Assembly: GCF_003264115.1 (NCBI RefSeq)
Contig: NZ_CP021912.1
Span: 2,401,001 to 2,465,000 of the forward strand
Reading direction: 5' to 3'
Length of the DNA stretch: 64,000 nucleotides
Origin: Erythrobacter sp. KY5
GTDB taxonomy: Bacteria > Pseudomonadota > Alphaproteobacteria > Sphingomonadales > Sphingomonadaceae
Of the stretch, positions 46,341 to 58,488 are shown one piece after another; the first letter of the stretch is position 1; each line of letters starts with the position of its first letter. A program made the position numbers and the translations under genes. A model generated the notes under the pieces. That model was not told where the DNA came from, made no database searches, and was given only the letters and a program-made list of their open reading frames with translations.

Positions 46341-49004
46341 TTACGCGCTTTCCAGCATGGATTTGACCGAGGCGATGGCCTCGGCGGCTTTTGAGCCGTC
46401 GGGGCCTCCGCCTTGCGCCATGTCCGGACGACCGCCGCCGCCCTTCCCGCCAAGCGCTTCCACGCCTGCGCGCACCAAGTCGACCGCGCTGAACCTTTCG
46501 GTCAGATCATCGGTGACGGCGGCTGCGATGCTTGCCTTACCATCGTTCACGGCGACAATCGCAGCAACGCCGGTGCCCAACCTCGCCTTGGCCTTATCGA
46601 GAAGCGGGCGCAGTTCCTTGGGATTGAGGCCGTCGAGAACCTGCCCACTGAAGGCAACGCCAGCAACTTGTTCATCAGTCGACGCAGCACCGCCGCTTCC
46701 CGATCCACCGCCACCAAGGGCAAGTGCCTTCTTCGCTTCGGCCAGCTCCCTCTCAAGCCGCTTGCGCTCATCGAGCAAGGCCGCGACGCGCGCCGGGACT
46801 TCCTCGGGCGTTGCGCGAATTGCGCTAGCTGCGGACTTCAGCGCTTCCTCGCGCGCGACCAGCCAGCTGCGCGCAGCATCGCCGGTGAGCGCCTCGATCC
46901 GGCGCACTCCCGAGGAAACCGCCCCTTCTGACACGATCCGGAAAAGGCCGATATCGCCTGTCGCGTTCACGTGCGTGCCGCCGCACAGCTCGACCGAGTA
47001 ATTGCGGCCGCTGCCGCCCGCGCGGCCCATCGACAGAACGCGGACTTCGTCGCCATACTTCTCACCGAACAGGGCGAGTGCACCTGCCTCGACCGCATCG
47101 TCGGGGCTCATAAGGCGTGTCGCCACGGGCTCATTCGCGAGAATTTCGGCGTTCACCTCATCCTCGATCGCGGCAATGTCTTCAGCTGACAGCGGCTTGG
47201 GGTGTGAGAAATCGAAACGCAGGCGCTCTTGCGAGACAAGCGAACCCTTCTGCGTCACGTGATCGCCGAGCTGGTTGCGAAGCGCCGCGTGGACGAGGTG
47301 TGTTGCTGAGTGGTTGGCACGGATTTGCGTGCGGCGCTCGGCGTCGACATCAAGCTGCACATTGTCACCCACGGCAATCTCGCCAGCGGTGATTTTCGTG
47401 CGGTGTGCGTGCAACCGGCCAAGCGGCTTGTTGGTTTCGATGACTTCAGCCGCCAGCCCACCGGGCGTGCTGATCGAACCGGTGTCGCCCGTCTGGCCAC
47501 CGCTTTCGCCATAAAAGGCTGTCTGATTGGTCAGGACGACGACCTCTTCACCCGCAGACGCGCGTTCGACTTCCGCACCATCCTTGACGAGCGCGACGAC
47601 CGTGCCCTCGCCCGAGGTTGCGGCGTACCCTATAAATTCGGTCGCGCCTTCGCGCTCTGCAATGTCGAACCAGATTTCGTCCGAGGCCGCTTCGCCCGAC
47701 CCTTTCCATGCAGCGCGCGCGGCCGCTTTCTGACGGGCCATGGCACTTTCGAAGCCTTCGCGGTCGACGCTGATTCCCCGCGCGCGCAGCGCGTCTTCGG
47801 TGAGATCGTACGGGAAGCCGAATGTGTCGTAGAGCTTGAACGCTGTCTCGCCGTCTAGCTCACCGCCATCGGACATCGATCCAGTCGCCTCGTCGAGGAG
47901 CTTCAACCCCTTGTCGAGCGTTTTGCGGAACTGCGTTTCTTCGCGCAGCAGAACCTCTTCGATCAGGGCTTGCCCGCGCTGAAGACCGGGATAGGCCTGA
48001 CCCATCTCGGAGACGAGCGAGGGCACGAGGCGATGCATCAAGGGCTCGCTTGCGCCCAGCAGGTGGGCGTGGCGCATCGCGCGGCGCATAATCCGGCGCA
48101 GCACATATCCGCGCCCCTCGTTTGACGGCAGCACGCCGTCGGCCATCAGGAACGAGGTCGAACGAAGATGATCGGCAATCACGCGGTGCGAGGCGGTGTT
48201 CTCGCCGGTCGCGGGAACCTCGGTCAGGTTCTCCGATGCCGCGATGAGCGCCTTGAATGTGTCGGTGTCGTAGTTGTCGTGAACGCCCTGCATGACGGCG
48301 GCGATGCGTTCCAGACCCATGCCGGTGTCGATCGAGGGGCTTGGCAGGTCGCGGCGCGTGCCGTCGGCGGCCTGTTCGAACTGCATGAAGACCAGGTTCC
48401 AGATTTCGATGAAGCGGTCGCCGTCTTCATCAGGGCTGCCGGGAGGGCCGCCGGGAATGTGGTCGCCATGATCGTAGAAGATCTCTGAGCAAGGACCGCA
48501 GGGGCCGGTATCGCCCATCGACCAGAAATTATCGGCGGTTGCGATGCGGATGATGCGCTCTTCCGGGAGGCCGGAAATCTTGCGCCAAAGGTCGAAGGCT
48601 TCGTCATCGGTGTGATAGATCGTCGCGGTCAGCTTCTCAGGCGCAAGTCCCCATTCTTTCGTCAGCAGGGTCCAGGCGTTGAGAATAGCCTGTTCCTTGA
48701 AATAGTCGCCAAACGAGAAGTTGCCGAGCATCTCAAAGAAGGTGTGGTGGCGAGCGGTATAGCCGACATTGTCGAGATCGTTGTGCTTGCCGCCCGCGCG
48801 CACGCACTTCTGCGAGGATGTTGCGCGTGGCCCCGGAGGTGTCTCCAGACCGGTGAAGACGTTCTTGAACGGAACCATACCCGCATTGACGAACATGAGC
48901 GTCGGATCGTTATGCGGGACGAGCGGCGCGCTTTGCACCTCGACGTGATCTTCATTCGCGAAGAAGTCGAGAAAGGAGCGGCGAATATCGTTGGTCGAAG
49001 TCAT
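46341..49004 (-). CDS. alaS: alanyl-tRNA synthetase
   Basis: 887 residues. Charges tRNA-Ala and edits Ser/Gly mischarging. The class II catalytic core is N-terminal ([43 protein letters not shown]); the editing domain has the zinc motifs HSATH and CGGTHV; the C-Ala domain is at the end. The last 150 residues are Gly/Ala-rich. ATG 49004 ([15 protein letters not shown]) matches the family; the longer frame to 49058 does not. Preceded on this strand by recA. Confidence 0.96.
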   Translation of the reverse strand: MTSTNDIRRSFLDFFANEDHVEVQSAPLVPHNDPTLMFVNAGMVPFKNVFTGLETPPGPRATSSQKCVRAGGKHNDLDNVGYTARHHTFFEMLGNFSFGDYFKEQAILNAWTLLTKEWGLAPEKLTATIYHTDDEAFDLWRKISGLPEERIIRIATADNFWSMGDTGPCGPCSEIFYDHGDHIPGGPPGSPDEDGDRFIEIWNLVFMQFEQAADGTRRDLPSPSIDTGMGLERIAAVMQGVHDNYDTDTFKALIAASENLTEVPATGENTASHRVIADHLRSTSFLMADGVLPSNEGRGYVLRRIMRRAMRHAHLLGASEPLMHRLVPSLVSEMGQAYPGLQRGQALIEEVLLREETQFRKTLDKGLKLLDEATGSMSDGGELDGETAFKLYDTFGFPYDLTEDALRARGISVDREGFESAMARQKAAARAAWKGSGEAASDEIWFDIAEREGATEFIGYAATSGEGTVVALVKDGAEVERASAGEEVVVLTNQTAFYGESGGQTGDTGSISTPGGLAAEVIETNKPLGRLHAHRTKITAGEIAVGDNVQLDVDAERRTQIRANHSATHLVHAALRNQLGDHVTQKGSLVSQERLRFDFSHPKPLSAEDIAAIEDEVNAEILANEPVATRLMSPDDAVEAGALALFGEKYGDEVRVLSMGRAGGSGRNYSVELCGGTHVNATGDIGLFRIVSEGAVSSGVRRIEALTGDAARSWLVAREEALKSAASAIRATPEEVPARVAALLDERKRLERELAEAKKALALGGGGSGSGGAASTDEQVAGVAFSGQVLDGLNPKELRPLLDKAKARLGTGVAAIVAVNDGKASIAAAVTDDLTERFSAVDLVRAGVEALGGKGGGGRPDMAQGGGPDGSKAAEAIASVKSMLESA

Positions 49005-49080
49005 GCACTGGCAGTTAGGCAATGCTTGCCGAAGCGACAAGCGAAAGGAGCGCTTCATTCCCCATTCGGGTCATCCCTGT

Positions 49081-49133
49081 TGCAGCACCGCCCATCCTGC
49101 GAGAAAGTCGGGAAAGGGCGGTGAGATGCTGCA
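49081..49133 (-). repeat. extended hairpin in the alaS leader
   Basis: CACCGCCC (49086-49093) pairs with GGGCGGTG (49116-49123), and the outer TGCAGCA/TGCTGCA arms (49081-49087, 49127-49133) extend it past a 3-base bulge. No T-run on the minus strand. It lies between the recA terminator and alaS, so probably in the alaS promoter or leader. Confidence 0.45.
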
Positions 49134-49135
49134 CA

Positions 49136-49193
49136 ACGAAAAACCGGCGCGGACCTGTCGCTCCTGATGATCAGGAGCAAGGCACGCGCCGGT
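49136..49193 (-). terminator. intrinsic terminator of recA
   Basis: Outer stem ACCGGCGCG (49143-49151) with CGCGCCGGT (49185-49193); inner stem GCTCCTGA/TCAGGAGC (49160-49178). On the minus strand it ends in TTTTT. Confidence 0.8.
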
Positions 49194-49289
49194 ATTCCGT
49201 TTCTCCGGGCGGCGGGACCATCTGCCCGCACTTTGATCCGCCCCTCCCTCGTGAAAGCCGAGGTTTTCAACAGGGCGCCCGCTTGAGGA

Positions 49290-50354
<1,065 letters not shown>

Positions 50355-50465
50355 CGCATGCACTCCTTCGCTTGCCTAGGGCCGATTAGCGAGTTTTAAC
50401 CAGCCGGTTGGAGATGCCCATTGAGCGTCCCCTGTTGGAGTGGATGTATACGGTTTGTTCCATAA

Positions 50466-50480
50466 GAACAAGAGTGGAAC
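50466..50480 (-). promoter_or_regulatory. LexA/SOS box of recA
   Basis: On the minus strand GTTC-CACTCTT-GTTC, the exact alphaproteobacterial LexA consensus GTTC-N7-GTTC. A -35-like TTGTTC overlaps its downstream half, and TATACA follows about 15 bases later as -10. Confidence 0.85.
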
Positions 50481-50517
50481 AGAACTTTTTTCCACCACCC
50501 CGCGAACGGACAGGAAA

Positions 50518-53025
50518 TCAGGCGTCCTGCGCTGCCTTGGCCGCCCTCATGACTTCGCCGACCTTGTCGCTGATCGCGGCCACGCTGAACGGCTTTGGGA
50601 TGAAGTGCATGTTGGGAATGTCGATATCCTTGCGCAGCGATTCCTCCGCATAGCCGGACATGAAAAGCACAGGGATATCAGGACGCGCCTTCCTGATTTC
50701 GCGCACCATCGCAGGTCCGTCCATTCCAGGCATCACCACATCGCTGACGACAAGGTCGAAACCGTCCTCGCCCTCGATTGCGGCGAGCCCCTCTTCCCCG
50801 CCTGCGCACGGTGTGACCTGAAATCCGGCGCGGGACAATGCGCGTTCCGCGACCACGCGGACCATGTCCTCATCCTCGACCAGCAGGATTTTGCCGCCGA
50901 CCGACCATTCCGAGGACGCCTCGCTGACAGGAGCGATCGGCTTGCGCGGTACCTCGCCCTTGTGGACGGGGAAATAGATCGTGAAACGCGCTCCCTTTGG
51001 CCTGCCGGCGGCGTCGGTCGCGTTGTCTGCGAAGATGAAGCCGCCCGATTGCTTGACGATCCCATAGACCGTGGAAAGGCCAAGGCCCGTGCCCTTGCCC
51101 TGCTCCTTCGTGGTGAAGAACGGCTCGAACAGTTTGGGCAGAACTTCGGTCGGGATGCCGCCGCCATTATCCTCGACTATAAGCACGGTGTAATCGGCAG
51201 GCGGCAAAATCTCAGAACCCAGCTTCACGACCTGGTTGGATTCGAGGCTGCGGGTCAGAAGCGCAATTCGACCCTGACGCTTTCCGCCCAATGCGCGCCC
51301 TTGAGCAATATTGGAATTGATCGCATCGCGCGCATTGACCGCAAGGTTCATGATGACCTGCTCAAGCTGCTGAGGGTCTGCGCGCACCGCGCCAAGGTTG
51401 CGGTCGTGCTGAACGTAATAGTCGATCTTCTCGCCAAGCAGCCGCTTGATAAGGGGGCTTACCTCGCTCACCACGTCGGGCAGTTGCAGGATTTCCGGAC
51501 GCAGGGTCTGCTGGCGCGAGAAGGCGAGCAATTGCCGTGTCAGCGATGCGGCGCGGTTGGAGTTGGCGCGGATCTGCTGGATGTCGTCATAATCGCTGTC
51601 GCCCGGCGTGTGGCGCAGCAGCATGAGGTCGCAGGTGCCGATGATCGCGGTCAGCACGTTGTTGAAATCGTGTGCGACACCGCCTGCAAGCTGGCCCACC
51701 GCCTGCATCTTGGTCGCCTGCGCAACCTGTCGCTTGAGCTGGTTCTCCTCGCTCGAATCGGCAAGGCTGAGCAGCACCGCCGCCTCGCCCAGCCCGCGCA
51801 CTCCGGCAAGGCCCATGGACACCGGCTCTTCAGGGCTGGAAGTCAGACGCACGGCCATGTCGCCGCTGGCCGCTGGGCCGCGTCCGTGGCGGCGCACGGC
51901 GTCCGAAAGCGCGCCCTTGTCCTCTCGCACCACGAGATCGGTCGGGAACGGCGGAAGACCCCGCCCCTCTCGATTGACCGAGCGCAGGAAAGCCTCGTTC
52001 CCGAACAGGAAGCGCCCGTCGCGGTCGGCCATCGCGAGGCCGAGCGGCAATTGCGAAAGCAGCGCTTCAAGCTGAGCGACGCCTGCCTGTGACGCGCCGT
52101 CCCAGCCGGTTCCGATGCCAACGCCGCTATCGACAAGCAGCATCATCGAAAGCCCCTCGTCCGGTCCAGGCGTAATCCCTGCAAGTCCCGGCTCGCTCAG
52201 CGGCACGTCGATCAGGGTCTGCGGTGTACCGCTGCGACCCTCGCGCGCAAAAAAGATGCGATCGCGTTCGTCGGCGCGGAGCAATGCGACGAACTCCTGA
52301 CCGGCAAGCGTGGCGGCATCGTCACCCGAAGCGCGCTCTGCGAACCCGGCGCTGACCGAACGGATGATGCCGTCGGGACCGGTGATCGCGGCCTCGATCC
52401 CGGCGCGGCTGAGCATGGCGCCAAACGGCCCGGCGAGGTCGATCTGGGCAAGCGGATCGTTTGTCGCAGCGATGATCGGGACAAAGCGCCAGATAAGATG
52501 ATCATCGCCCCGCCCGGCTCGCACCGCAGTGACCGAAAATTCCCTGCCGTCCTGACTATCAAGCGACGCCAAAACAGCATTGCCATCGCGCCATGCCTCG
52601 CGCGCGAGCTTGCTCATGGCTTCGAGTTCGGGCCGGTCCAGCGGGAGCGCCGGCGGGGCGCTTTCTCCGCCAAAGGCGTTGGTAAAGGCGCTGTTGGCGC
52701 AGACTAGCCGGTTTGCCCTGTCGGTGATCGCGATGGCTTCAGACGCGCGTTCGTCCACTGCGCCGCCGCTTGCCTCTATCGCCGCGACGGTTACCGACCA
52801 GTCCGGCGCAGATATCTCGGTCTTTGACGGTTCCGACGAGTAGCGTTCGAAGGCAAAGGCGGCGGCCAGAAGCACGATCAGGCCCGCCGCATATGCAGTG
52901 CCGACGACCCAGTCCCCGCTGACGAGGAACACCGCAAGCGCGCTCAGGAACAGCCCTGCGCCCACTCCTGCAAGCAGAAGCGATGGCGAGGATTTTGACG
53001 CAATGTCGGTGCTGGGGGATTTCAC
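50518..53025 (-). CDS. cckA: hybrid histidine kinase CckA
   Basis: About 835 residues from GTG 53025 (AAGAG upstream; the longer TTG frame to 53085 is weaker). Two membrane helices at about 15-36 and 40-59, then a PAS-like region. The HisKA phosphorylation His452 is in [16 protein letters not shown]; the HATPase has [24 protein letters not shown] and [13 protein letters not shown]. The receiver carries Asp762 ([12 protein letters not shown]). These motifs match Caulobacter CckA, which feeds phosphate through ChpT to CtrA and CpdR. It is somewhat longer than Caulobacter CckA. Confidence 0.93.
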   Translation of the reverse strand: MKSPSTDIASKSSPSLLLAGVGAGLFLSALAVFLVSGDWVVGTAYAAGLIVLLAAAFAFERYSSEPSKTEISAPDWSVTVAAIEASGGAVDERASEAIAITDRANRLVCANSAFTNAFGGESAPPALPLDRPELEAMSKLAREAWRDGNAVLASLDSQDGREFSVTAVRAGRGDDHLIWRFVPIIAATNDPLAQIDLAGPFGAMLSRAGIEAAITGPDGIIRSVSAGFAERASGDDAATLAGQEFVALLRADERDRIFFAREGRSGTPQTLIDVPLSEPGLAGITPGPDEGLSMMLLVDSGVGIGTGWDGASQAGVAQLEALLSQLPLGLAMADRDGRFLFGNEAFLRSVNREGRGLPPFPTDLVVREDKGALSDAVRRHGRGPAASGDMAVRLTSSPEEPVSMGLAGVRGLGEAAVLLSLADSSEENQLKRQVAQATKMQAVGQLAGGVAHDFNNVLTAIIGTCDLMLLRHTPGDSDYDDIQQIRANSNRAASLTRQLLAFSRQQTLRPEILQLPDVVSEVSPLIKRLLGEKIDYYVQHDRNLGAVRADPQQLEQVIMNLAVNARDAINSNIAQGRALGGKRQGRIALLTRSLESNQVVKLGSEILPPADYTVLIVEDNGGGIPTEVLPKLFEPFFTTKEQGKGTGLGLSTVYGIVKQSGGFIFADNATDAAGRPKGARFTIYFPVHKGEVPRKPIAPVSEASSEWSVGGKILLVEDEDMVRVVAERALSRAGFQVTPCAGGEEGLAAIEGEDGFDLVVSDVVMPGMDGPAMVREIRKARPDIPVLFMSGYAEESLRKDIDIPNMHFIPKPFSVAAISDKVGEVMRAAKAAQDA

Positions 53026-53115
53026 GCTTGGTACGGCTCTTCGTAGATTGTCGGCTGCAAAGTGGGCGCGAAACGCCCGTTTCAATCGGCTTTCCAGCCT
53101 AGTTTGCGTCAGCGC

Positions 53116-53706
53116 TCAGGTCGAGCCGCCCGCCATCACTTTCAGCCGTTTTGCCCGCTTGCGTGCAACGATAAATCGCCAGATAGCGCCGGAGATGAGA
53201 TAACCGATCGCCGATGAAACAACGGCGAGCACGACAAAGCCTGCAACGGTCACTCCGGCAAGTTCGAAAAAGTCGACGAAGGACGCCCACCAGGTCGAAC
53301 CCTTTGCGCTCGCCACTTGCGCTGCGGCGGCGTCGATCTTGAGCACGAACGTGCCCACACGATTCGCGACCACCGCCCAAAACGCGATGGTGAACGGGTT
53401 GGTGACGAAGGTCACCGCCGCTGCGAGCGGCACATTGGCCCTTGCAGGCAGAGCGAGAAACGCGGCGAGGAAGATCTGCCCGACCGGCAGAATGAATGCG
53501 CTGAACAGCCCCAGCGCCACCCCGCGGGGAACCGACCGCCTAGTAAAACGCCACAGTTCCGGCGACAGGAAACGAGGCGCGATGGGGGCAAGATATCTGC
53601 TACGCGCCATTTCCTCGCGGCTTGGCATGTAGCGCGCAAGCGTGTGCCCTATCCAGCGAAACGGGCGCTGGAAGAAGCTGGGGGAGGAGGTTCGCTGACT
53701 GCTCAT
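53116..53706 (-). CDS. DUF2062 membrane protein
   Basis: 196 residues with an N-terminal basic region (RPFRWIGHTLARYMPSREEM), then two or three membrane helices. VPRGVALGLFSAFILPVGQ and FVTNPFTIAFWAVVANRVG are the DUF2062 signature. Function unknown. It is directly upstream of cckA on the same strand, with 90 bases between, and downstream of smpB. Confidence 0.85.
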   Translation of the reverse strand: MSSQRTSSPSFFQRPFRWIGHTLARYMPSREEMARSRYLAPIAPRFLSPELWRFTRRSVPRGVALGLFSAFILPVGQIFLAAFLALPARANVPLAAAVTFVTNPFTIAFWAVVANRVGTFVLKIDAAAAQVASAKGSTWWASFVDFFELAGVTVAGFVVLAVVSSAIGYLISGAIWRFIVARKRAKRLKVMAGGST

Positions 53707-53869
53707 GACGATGGGCGCGCCTTGGCCTGCGTTTTCACGCAGTGCAAGCGCCCTTCGCTCAAGTGCAGATTAGCCACCATGATCGCCATATGGGTAGCAA
53801 CAGGCGTCTGACCAATGGGTGAACTGGTGCAATCGGTAATTAACCGGGCCGCTGCGCGTTCGGCGGCAA

Positions 53870-54352
53870 TCACGTGCGGTCGCGCATGATCCTTGCCTTG
53901 TCGCGCTTCCAGTCGCGCTCCTTGATGGTCGCACGCTTGTCATGCGCCTGCTTGCCCTTGGCAAGAGCGAGCTCAACCTTCGCGCGCCCATGTGCATTAA
54001 AATAGATCGACAGCGGGACGAGCGTCATGCCTTTCCTCTCGACCGCACCGAACAGCTTGTTGATCTCGCGTCCGTTGAGCAGCAATTTTCGCGGGCGGCG
54101 CGGTTCGTGGTTCAAGCGGTTGCCGTGGCTGTATTCCGGAATGTTCGAATTGATCAGCCAAACCTCTCCATCGCGCACCTCGGCATAGCTTTCGGCAATC
54201 GTCGCCTCGCCCGCGCGCAGGGCCTTTACCTCGGTCCCCTGCAACGCAAGGCCGGCTTCGAACTTGTCCTCGATTGCATAGTCGAAGCGCGCGCGGCGGT
54301 TTTCCGCGACGGTTCTCTGTTTGTCGAAAGTCTTTGGTTTGAGCCGTGCCAT
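53870..54352 (-). CDS. smpB: SsrA-binding protein SmpB
   Basis: 160 residues. Brings tmRNA to stalled ribosomes. [43 protein letters not shown] core and the C-terminal basic tail [11 protein letters not shown] are all present. ATG 54352 gives the family N-terminus ([20 protein letters not shown]). The tmRNA gene is not in the window. Divergent from the aspartoacylase-family gene. Confidence 0.96.
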   Translation of the reverse strand: MARLKPKTFDKQRTVAENRRARFDYAIEDKFEAGLALQGTEVKALRAGEATIAESYAEVRDGEVWLINSNIPEYSHGNRLNHEPRRPRKLLLNGREINKLFGAVERKGMTLVPLSIYFNAHGRAKVELALAKGKQAHDKRATIKERDWKRDKARIMRDRT

Positions 54353-54438
54353 GGTGGCAGGCGAGATAGGCGCGCAACTTGCGCTTGCCAAGCGCAGGTT
54401 TTCCGGCGCATCAGGCGGATCGAGGGGCAGGTCAGACA

Positions 54439-55509
54439 ATGGACACATCTGAAGTGAAAGCTTTCGAACTCGGCGGAGAGACCATCGCGCCGGGGACCGA
54501 GGCAGATATCGGCCTGCCCATCACGACGATGGCGACCGGCTATTCCTCGCAGCTTGCGGTGCGCGTTCTGCATGGGGCCAAGCCGGGGCCGACTGTTTTC
54601 CTCAGTGCGGCGATCCACGGCGACGAGATTGTCGGCACGGCAATCATCCAGCGGATCGCCAACCAGCTTTCGCCAGAGAAGTTATCCGGCACGCTGATGC
54701 TGGTGCCGGTTGCGAATATCTACGGCTTTCTCACCCACACGCGCTATTTGCCCGACCGGCGCGATCTCAATCGCTCGTTTCCGGGCAACGCCAACGGCTC
54801 GCTCGCGGGGCAGGTCGCCAACGTGTTCTTCAGCGAAGTCGTGAGCCGCGCCTCGCTCGGCATCGACATCCATACCGCGGCCGTCCATCGCTACAACCTG
54901 CCCCAGATCCGCATTGCTGCGGGGGACAAGAAGCTGGTCGAGCTTGCCATGGCCTTTGGCCCGCCGGTCATTATCGAGAGCCCTCTGCGCGACGGTTCGC
55001 TGCGCGCGCTCGCCGCCAGGGAGAACGTGCAAATGCTCCTGATGGAAACGGGAGAGGCGCTTCGCTTCGATCGCTTTTCCATGGAGACCGGCGTTGCAGG
55101 CATCATCCGGGTGCTCGCGCATCTCGGGATGATCGAAGCCGACGACGGCCTTACCGAAGTTGCAATCCCCGCCCGCTCGAACAAGACGCAATGGGTCCGC
55201 TCCCCGCGCGGGGGAGTGACGCACCGGATGCGCAAGTCGGGCGATGCCGTGAAGAAAGGCGATCTGCTCGCAGCCGTCGCGGGTCTGTTCGGGGAAGAGC
55301 CGCTGGAAATCCTGAGCCCCACCGACGGCATCATTATCGGCCACGCGACGCTCCCTGTCGTTCATCAGGGCGATGCTCTGTTTCATATCGCCCATGTCGA
55401 TCACCCCGAACGCGTCGGCGCCCGGATCGAAGGCCTCGCCGATGCGATCTATGCCAGCGAACCCGAAGGCTTTGCCGAAACGCTGCTGGACGAGGACGAA
55501 GTGCTTTAG
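54439..55509 (+). CDS. succinylglutamate desuccinylase/aspartoacylase-family metallopeptidase
   Basis: 356 residues of the M14-like deacylase fold. Zinc ligands are in [11 protein letters not shown] (His, Glu) and [16 protein letters not shown] (His); a catalytic Glu lies in [12 protein letters not shown]-terminal beta-barrel ([41 protein letters not shown]) resembles a biotinyl/barrel-sandwich domain. It removes an acyl group from an amide substrate; which one is not known. AGGGGCAG precedes ATG 54439. The stop overlaps dapA by four bases. Confidence 0.88.
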   Translation: MDTSEVKAFELGGETIAPGTEADIGLPITTMATGYSSQLAVRVLHGAKPGPTVFLSAAIHGDEIVGTAIIQRIANQLSPEKLSGTLMLVPVANIYGFLTHTRYLPDRRDLNRSFPGNANGSLAGQVANVFFSEVVSRASLGIDIHTAAVHRYNLPQIRIAAGDKKLVELAMAFGPPVIIESPLRDGSLRALAARENVQMLLMETGEALRFDRFSMETGVAGIIRVLAHLGMIEADDGLTEVAIPARSNKTQWVRSPRGGVTHRMRKSGDAVKKGDLLAAVAGLFGEEPLEILSPTDGIIIGHATLPVVHQGDALFHIAHVDHPERVGARIEGLADAIYASEPEGFAETLLDEDEVL

Positions 55510-56387
55510 ATCAATCCCGCATGCTCAAGCGCCGCGTCCACCGCTTTGCGCGATGCCTCGCTAGCCTCGACGATGGGCAGGCGCACGGAGGGCGAAAACC
55601 AGTCATGCACGCGGCTCAGTGCGTACTTTACGGGAGCAGGCGATGCGTCTGAGAACATCGCATAGTGGAGCGGGAACAGGCGGTCATTCAGCTCACGCGC
55701 TTTCTTGAGGTCGTTCGCGGCAATCGCTGCGTGGAATTCCGAACACAGCGCAGGTGCAACATTGGCCGTCACCGAAATCGCCCCCCTGCCCCCGGCGGCC
55801 GAATGAGGCAGCCACAATTCGTCATTGCCCGAAAGCTGGCAAAACTCGCGCCCGATCCCCATGCGATGATCGGCAACCCGCGATAAGTCGCCTGATGCGT
55901 CCTTGATCGCGATGATCTGTTCGGGGAACATTCTGACCAGTTCGACGACCGTTTCGTCCTCGATGTCCGTCACCGTCCGGCTCGGCACGTTGTAGAGCAC
56001 GATCGGAAGGTCGCAATTTTCGGCAAGGTAGCTGAAATGCGCGATGAGCCCCGCCTGGCTTGGCCGGTTATAGTAAGGCGCCACGCACAGGCCCGCTGCC
56101 GCGCCCGCTTTCTTCGCAAAGTTCATGTGAAGCGCGGCGTTGCGCGTGTCGTTCGATCCGCAGCCGGCAATCACCGGAACGCGCCCAGCGGCCTGTTCTA
56201 TGCACACCTCGATCACGCGGTGGTGCTCTGCATTGGATAGCGTCGAGGCCTCTCCGGTCGTGCCGCAGGGAACAAGTCCCGAGCTGCCGTTTTCTATTTG
56301 CCAGTCAACCAGTTTGCGAAACGCGCTTTCATCAAACGATCCGTCGCGAAAAGGAGTCGCCAGAGCCGGAATGGAGCCGCTGAACAT
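55506..56387 (-). CDS. dapA: 4-hydroxy-tetrahydrodipicolinate synthase
   Basis: 293 residues, first committed step of the diaminopimelate/lysine branch, giving cell-wall DAP. ATPFRDGS, CGTTGEASTL, the conserved Tyr region VLYNVPSRTV and the Schiff-base Lys in IIAIKDASGDLSR are intact. ATG 56387 is preceded by AGGAAG. Divergent from the lytic transglycosylase gene, which also acts on peptidoglycan. 3' end overlaps the aspartoacylase-family gene (TTAG). Confidence 0.95.
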   Translation of the reverse strand: MFSGSIPALATPFRDGSFDESAFRKLVDWQIENGSSGLVPCGTTGEASTLSNAEHHRVIEVCIEQAAGRVPVIAGCGSNDTRNAALHMNFAKKAGAAAGLCVAPYYNRPSQAGLIAHFSYLAENCDLPIVLYNVPSRTVTDIEDETVVELVRMFPEQIIAIKDASGDLSRVADHRMGIGREFCQLSGNDELWLPHSAAGGRGAISVTANVAPALCSEFHAAIAANDLKKARELNDRLFPLHYAMFSDASPAPVKYALSRVHDWFSPSVRLPIVEASEASRKAVDAALEHAGLI

Positions 56388-56484
56388 TGTAATCTTCCTG
56401 TATGACACAATAACTTAAAAGCTGGGGCAATCTTCATCACCCGAGTAATCCTGTTAAGCGCCTGATAAGGAGCCAATCCGCACT

Positions 56485-58464
56485 ATGTCCAGCATGGTCA
56501 GAAATTTGCTATCCCGCCCTATTGCCCTTGCGGCCCTCGCCGCAGCTTCTGCGGGAGCGCTTTCGACCCCTGGCTCGGCCATGATGGAAGCCCCGCAAGC
56601 GAGCAACGCTCCCGAGCGCAGCAACCTTGTCGCGCGCGCTCCGGGTGAAATCGGGGCTGCTATCTCGCAATGGGAGCGGCTCACTGGCAATGGCGACTAT
56701 TCCTTCGCCGATTATGCGGGCTTTGCGCTGCGTTATCCCGAATTTCCGCGTATGGAGATGATCCGCTCCCGCGCCGAGGGCACGCTCGACGACGAAGTGC
56801 CGGAACAGGGCGATGCGCTTGCATTCTTCGACGCTTACCCACCGCTCACCAATCATGGCCGTGCGCTTTATGCGCTGACGCTGGTAGCCGCGAACCGCGA
56901 CGAAGCTTTCGACATGGCGCGCGAAGCATGGCGCGGCGGCGATATGAGTGCGACTGCCGAAGCCTACATCTTCGGCCTGTTCGGCTCGCAATTTTCCGAT
57001 GAAGATCACGCGGCGCGCATGGACGCTCTGCTCTGGCAGGGGGATGCCGAGGCTGCCGAGCGTCACATCGTCAATCTCGCAGCGCCTCAGCGCGATCTTG
57101 CGACCGCGCGCATCGCCCTTGTTCGGGGCACCTTGCCTTCCGAAGCGGGCATCCCCGTTCCCGCCGACGCTCAGCGCGATGCAGGCTATGTCTTCAACCT
57201 CGTGAATTACTATCGCACGCGCCGGATGACCGATGCGGCGATCAATCTCCTCTCGAACCGCCCCGACTTCAACGCACCTGCTTTCGATTCGGCGGAATTC
57301 GTTGGCGACATGCTCGCCATTGCCAAGGCGGCGGGAGCGACGAGTTCGGTGCGTATCGCGAGCAAGACCGACGATCTGTTCGAAGAGGGCGAGGACATCT
57401 CGCAAGGCTCTTTCTCACTGCGTGACCGGTACACCGACCTCATGTGGCTTGGCGGCACGAATGCGCTTTGGCAGCTTGGCAATGGCGCAGCAGCTGCTCC
57501 GCTGTTCCTGCGCTATGGCGAGGCGGCTCGCACGCCGCTGACCCGCGCCAAGGGCTTTTACTGGGCAGGCCGCGCCGCGCGTCAGGCGGGCCTTTCCGAA
57601 GATGCGGCGCGCTATTTCGAGATGGCCGCCGAATATCCGCATTATTATTACGGTCAGCTCTCGCTTCAGGCGCTTGGCCGCCCGATGCCGCAGTTTGCAC
57701 AGCTTCCGCAGTTGCAGATCGACGCGGCCACCCGCGCCGAGTTTGAAGCGCGCCCGCTGGTCCGCGCGATCCGCACCATCGCAGGCAACCGCCGCGACTG
57801 GCGCACTGAACGCCGGTTCTTCCAGGCTATTGGCGAAAGCGCAAAGACGCCCGAAGAGCTCCTGATGGTCAACCAGCTCGCATCGGAAACGGGGCTTGAG
57901 GAAATGGCCGTCGTCGTCGGCATGGAAGCAGGCGCGAACGGGCTTTCGGGCTTCGAACGGGTCGGGTTCCCGACCGTCCCCACCCCGCGCGTCAACGACT
58001 GGACCATGGTTCACGCCATCGCCCGTCAGGAAAGCGAGTTCGACCGGACCCGTACTAGCCACGCCAACGCCATCGGTATGATGCAGCTCCTTCGCAGCAC
58101 CGCGCGCGAGGAAGCGGGCATTCTGGGCATCCAGTATATGAGCGCGAACCTGACCGAGGATCCGCAATACAATATCCGCCTTGGCGATGCGCACTTTGCC
58201 CGCCGGATGGACCTGTATGGCGGCGCTTATCCGCTTGCGATTGCGTCCTACAATGCAGGGCCGGGGCGCGTACGTCAGTGGCTCGCGCTGAATGGCGACC
58301 CGCGCCGGGGCGAGATCGACTGGGTCGAATGGATCGAGAAGATCCCCGCCAATTTCGAGACGCGCTATTACGTAATGCGCGTAATTGGAAATGCGGTGAG
58401 CTATTCGCACATGTATCCAGAACAGGCAGGACGTCCGCGCACGGTAGACACTTTTCTTCCGTGA
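56485..58464 (+). CDS. soluble lytic murein transglycosylase
   Basis: 659 residues with a signal peptide (AAASAGALSTPGSA). The long alpha-helical N-terminal ring (residues about 50-480) is typical of Slt70. The C-terminal SLT domain has the catalytic Glu in HAIARQESEFD (about residue 516), then MMQLLRSTAREEAG, IRLGDAHFARRMD and ASYNAGPGRVRQWL. It cleaves glycan strands to give anhydromuropeptides. AAGGAG is 12 bases before ATG. An AmpG-like permease is present 31 kb away. Confidence 0.93.
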   Translation: MSSMVRNLLSRPIALAALAAASAGALSTPGSAMMEAPQASNAPERSNLVARAPGEIGAAISQWERLTGNGDYSFADYAGFALRYPEFPRMEMIRSRAEGTLDDEVPEQGDALAFFDAYPPLTNHGRALYALTLVAANRDEAFDMAREAWRGGDMSATAEAYIFGLFGSQFSDEDHAARMDALLWQGDAEAAERHIVNLAAPQRDLATARIALVRGTLPSEAGIPVPADAQRDAGYVFNLVNYYRTRRMTDAAINLLSNRPDFNAPAFDSAEFVGDMLAIAKAAGATSSVRIASKTDDLFEEGEDISQGSFSLRDRYTDLMWLGGTNALWQLGNGAAAAPLFLRYGEAARTPLTRAKGFYWAGRAARQAGLSEDAARYFEMAAEYPHYYYGQLSLQALGRPMPQFAQLPQLQIDAATRAEFEARPLVRAIRTIAGNRRDWRTERRFFQAIGESAKTPEELLMVNQLASETGLEEMAVVVGMEAGANGLSGFERVGFPTVPTPRVNDWTMVHAIARQESEFDRTRTSHANAIGMMQLLRSTAREEAGILGIQYMSANLTEDPQYNIRLGDAHFARRMDLYGGAYPLAIASYNAGPGRVRQWLALNGDPRRGEIDWVEWIEKIPANFETRYYVMRVIGNAVSYSHMYPEQAGRPRTVDTFLP

Positions 58465-58488
58465 AGCATTCGCGCTAGGCTTGCCATC

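Noticed and set aside
50440..52092. 550-residue frame opposite cckA
   Set aside because: Shadow of the kinase gene with Arg/His-rich non-protein-like sequence and no ribosome site.
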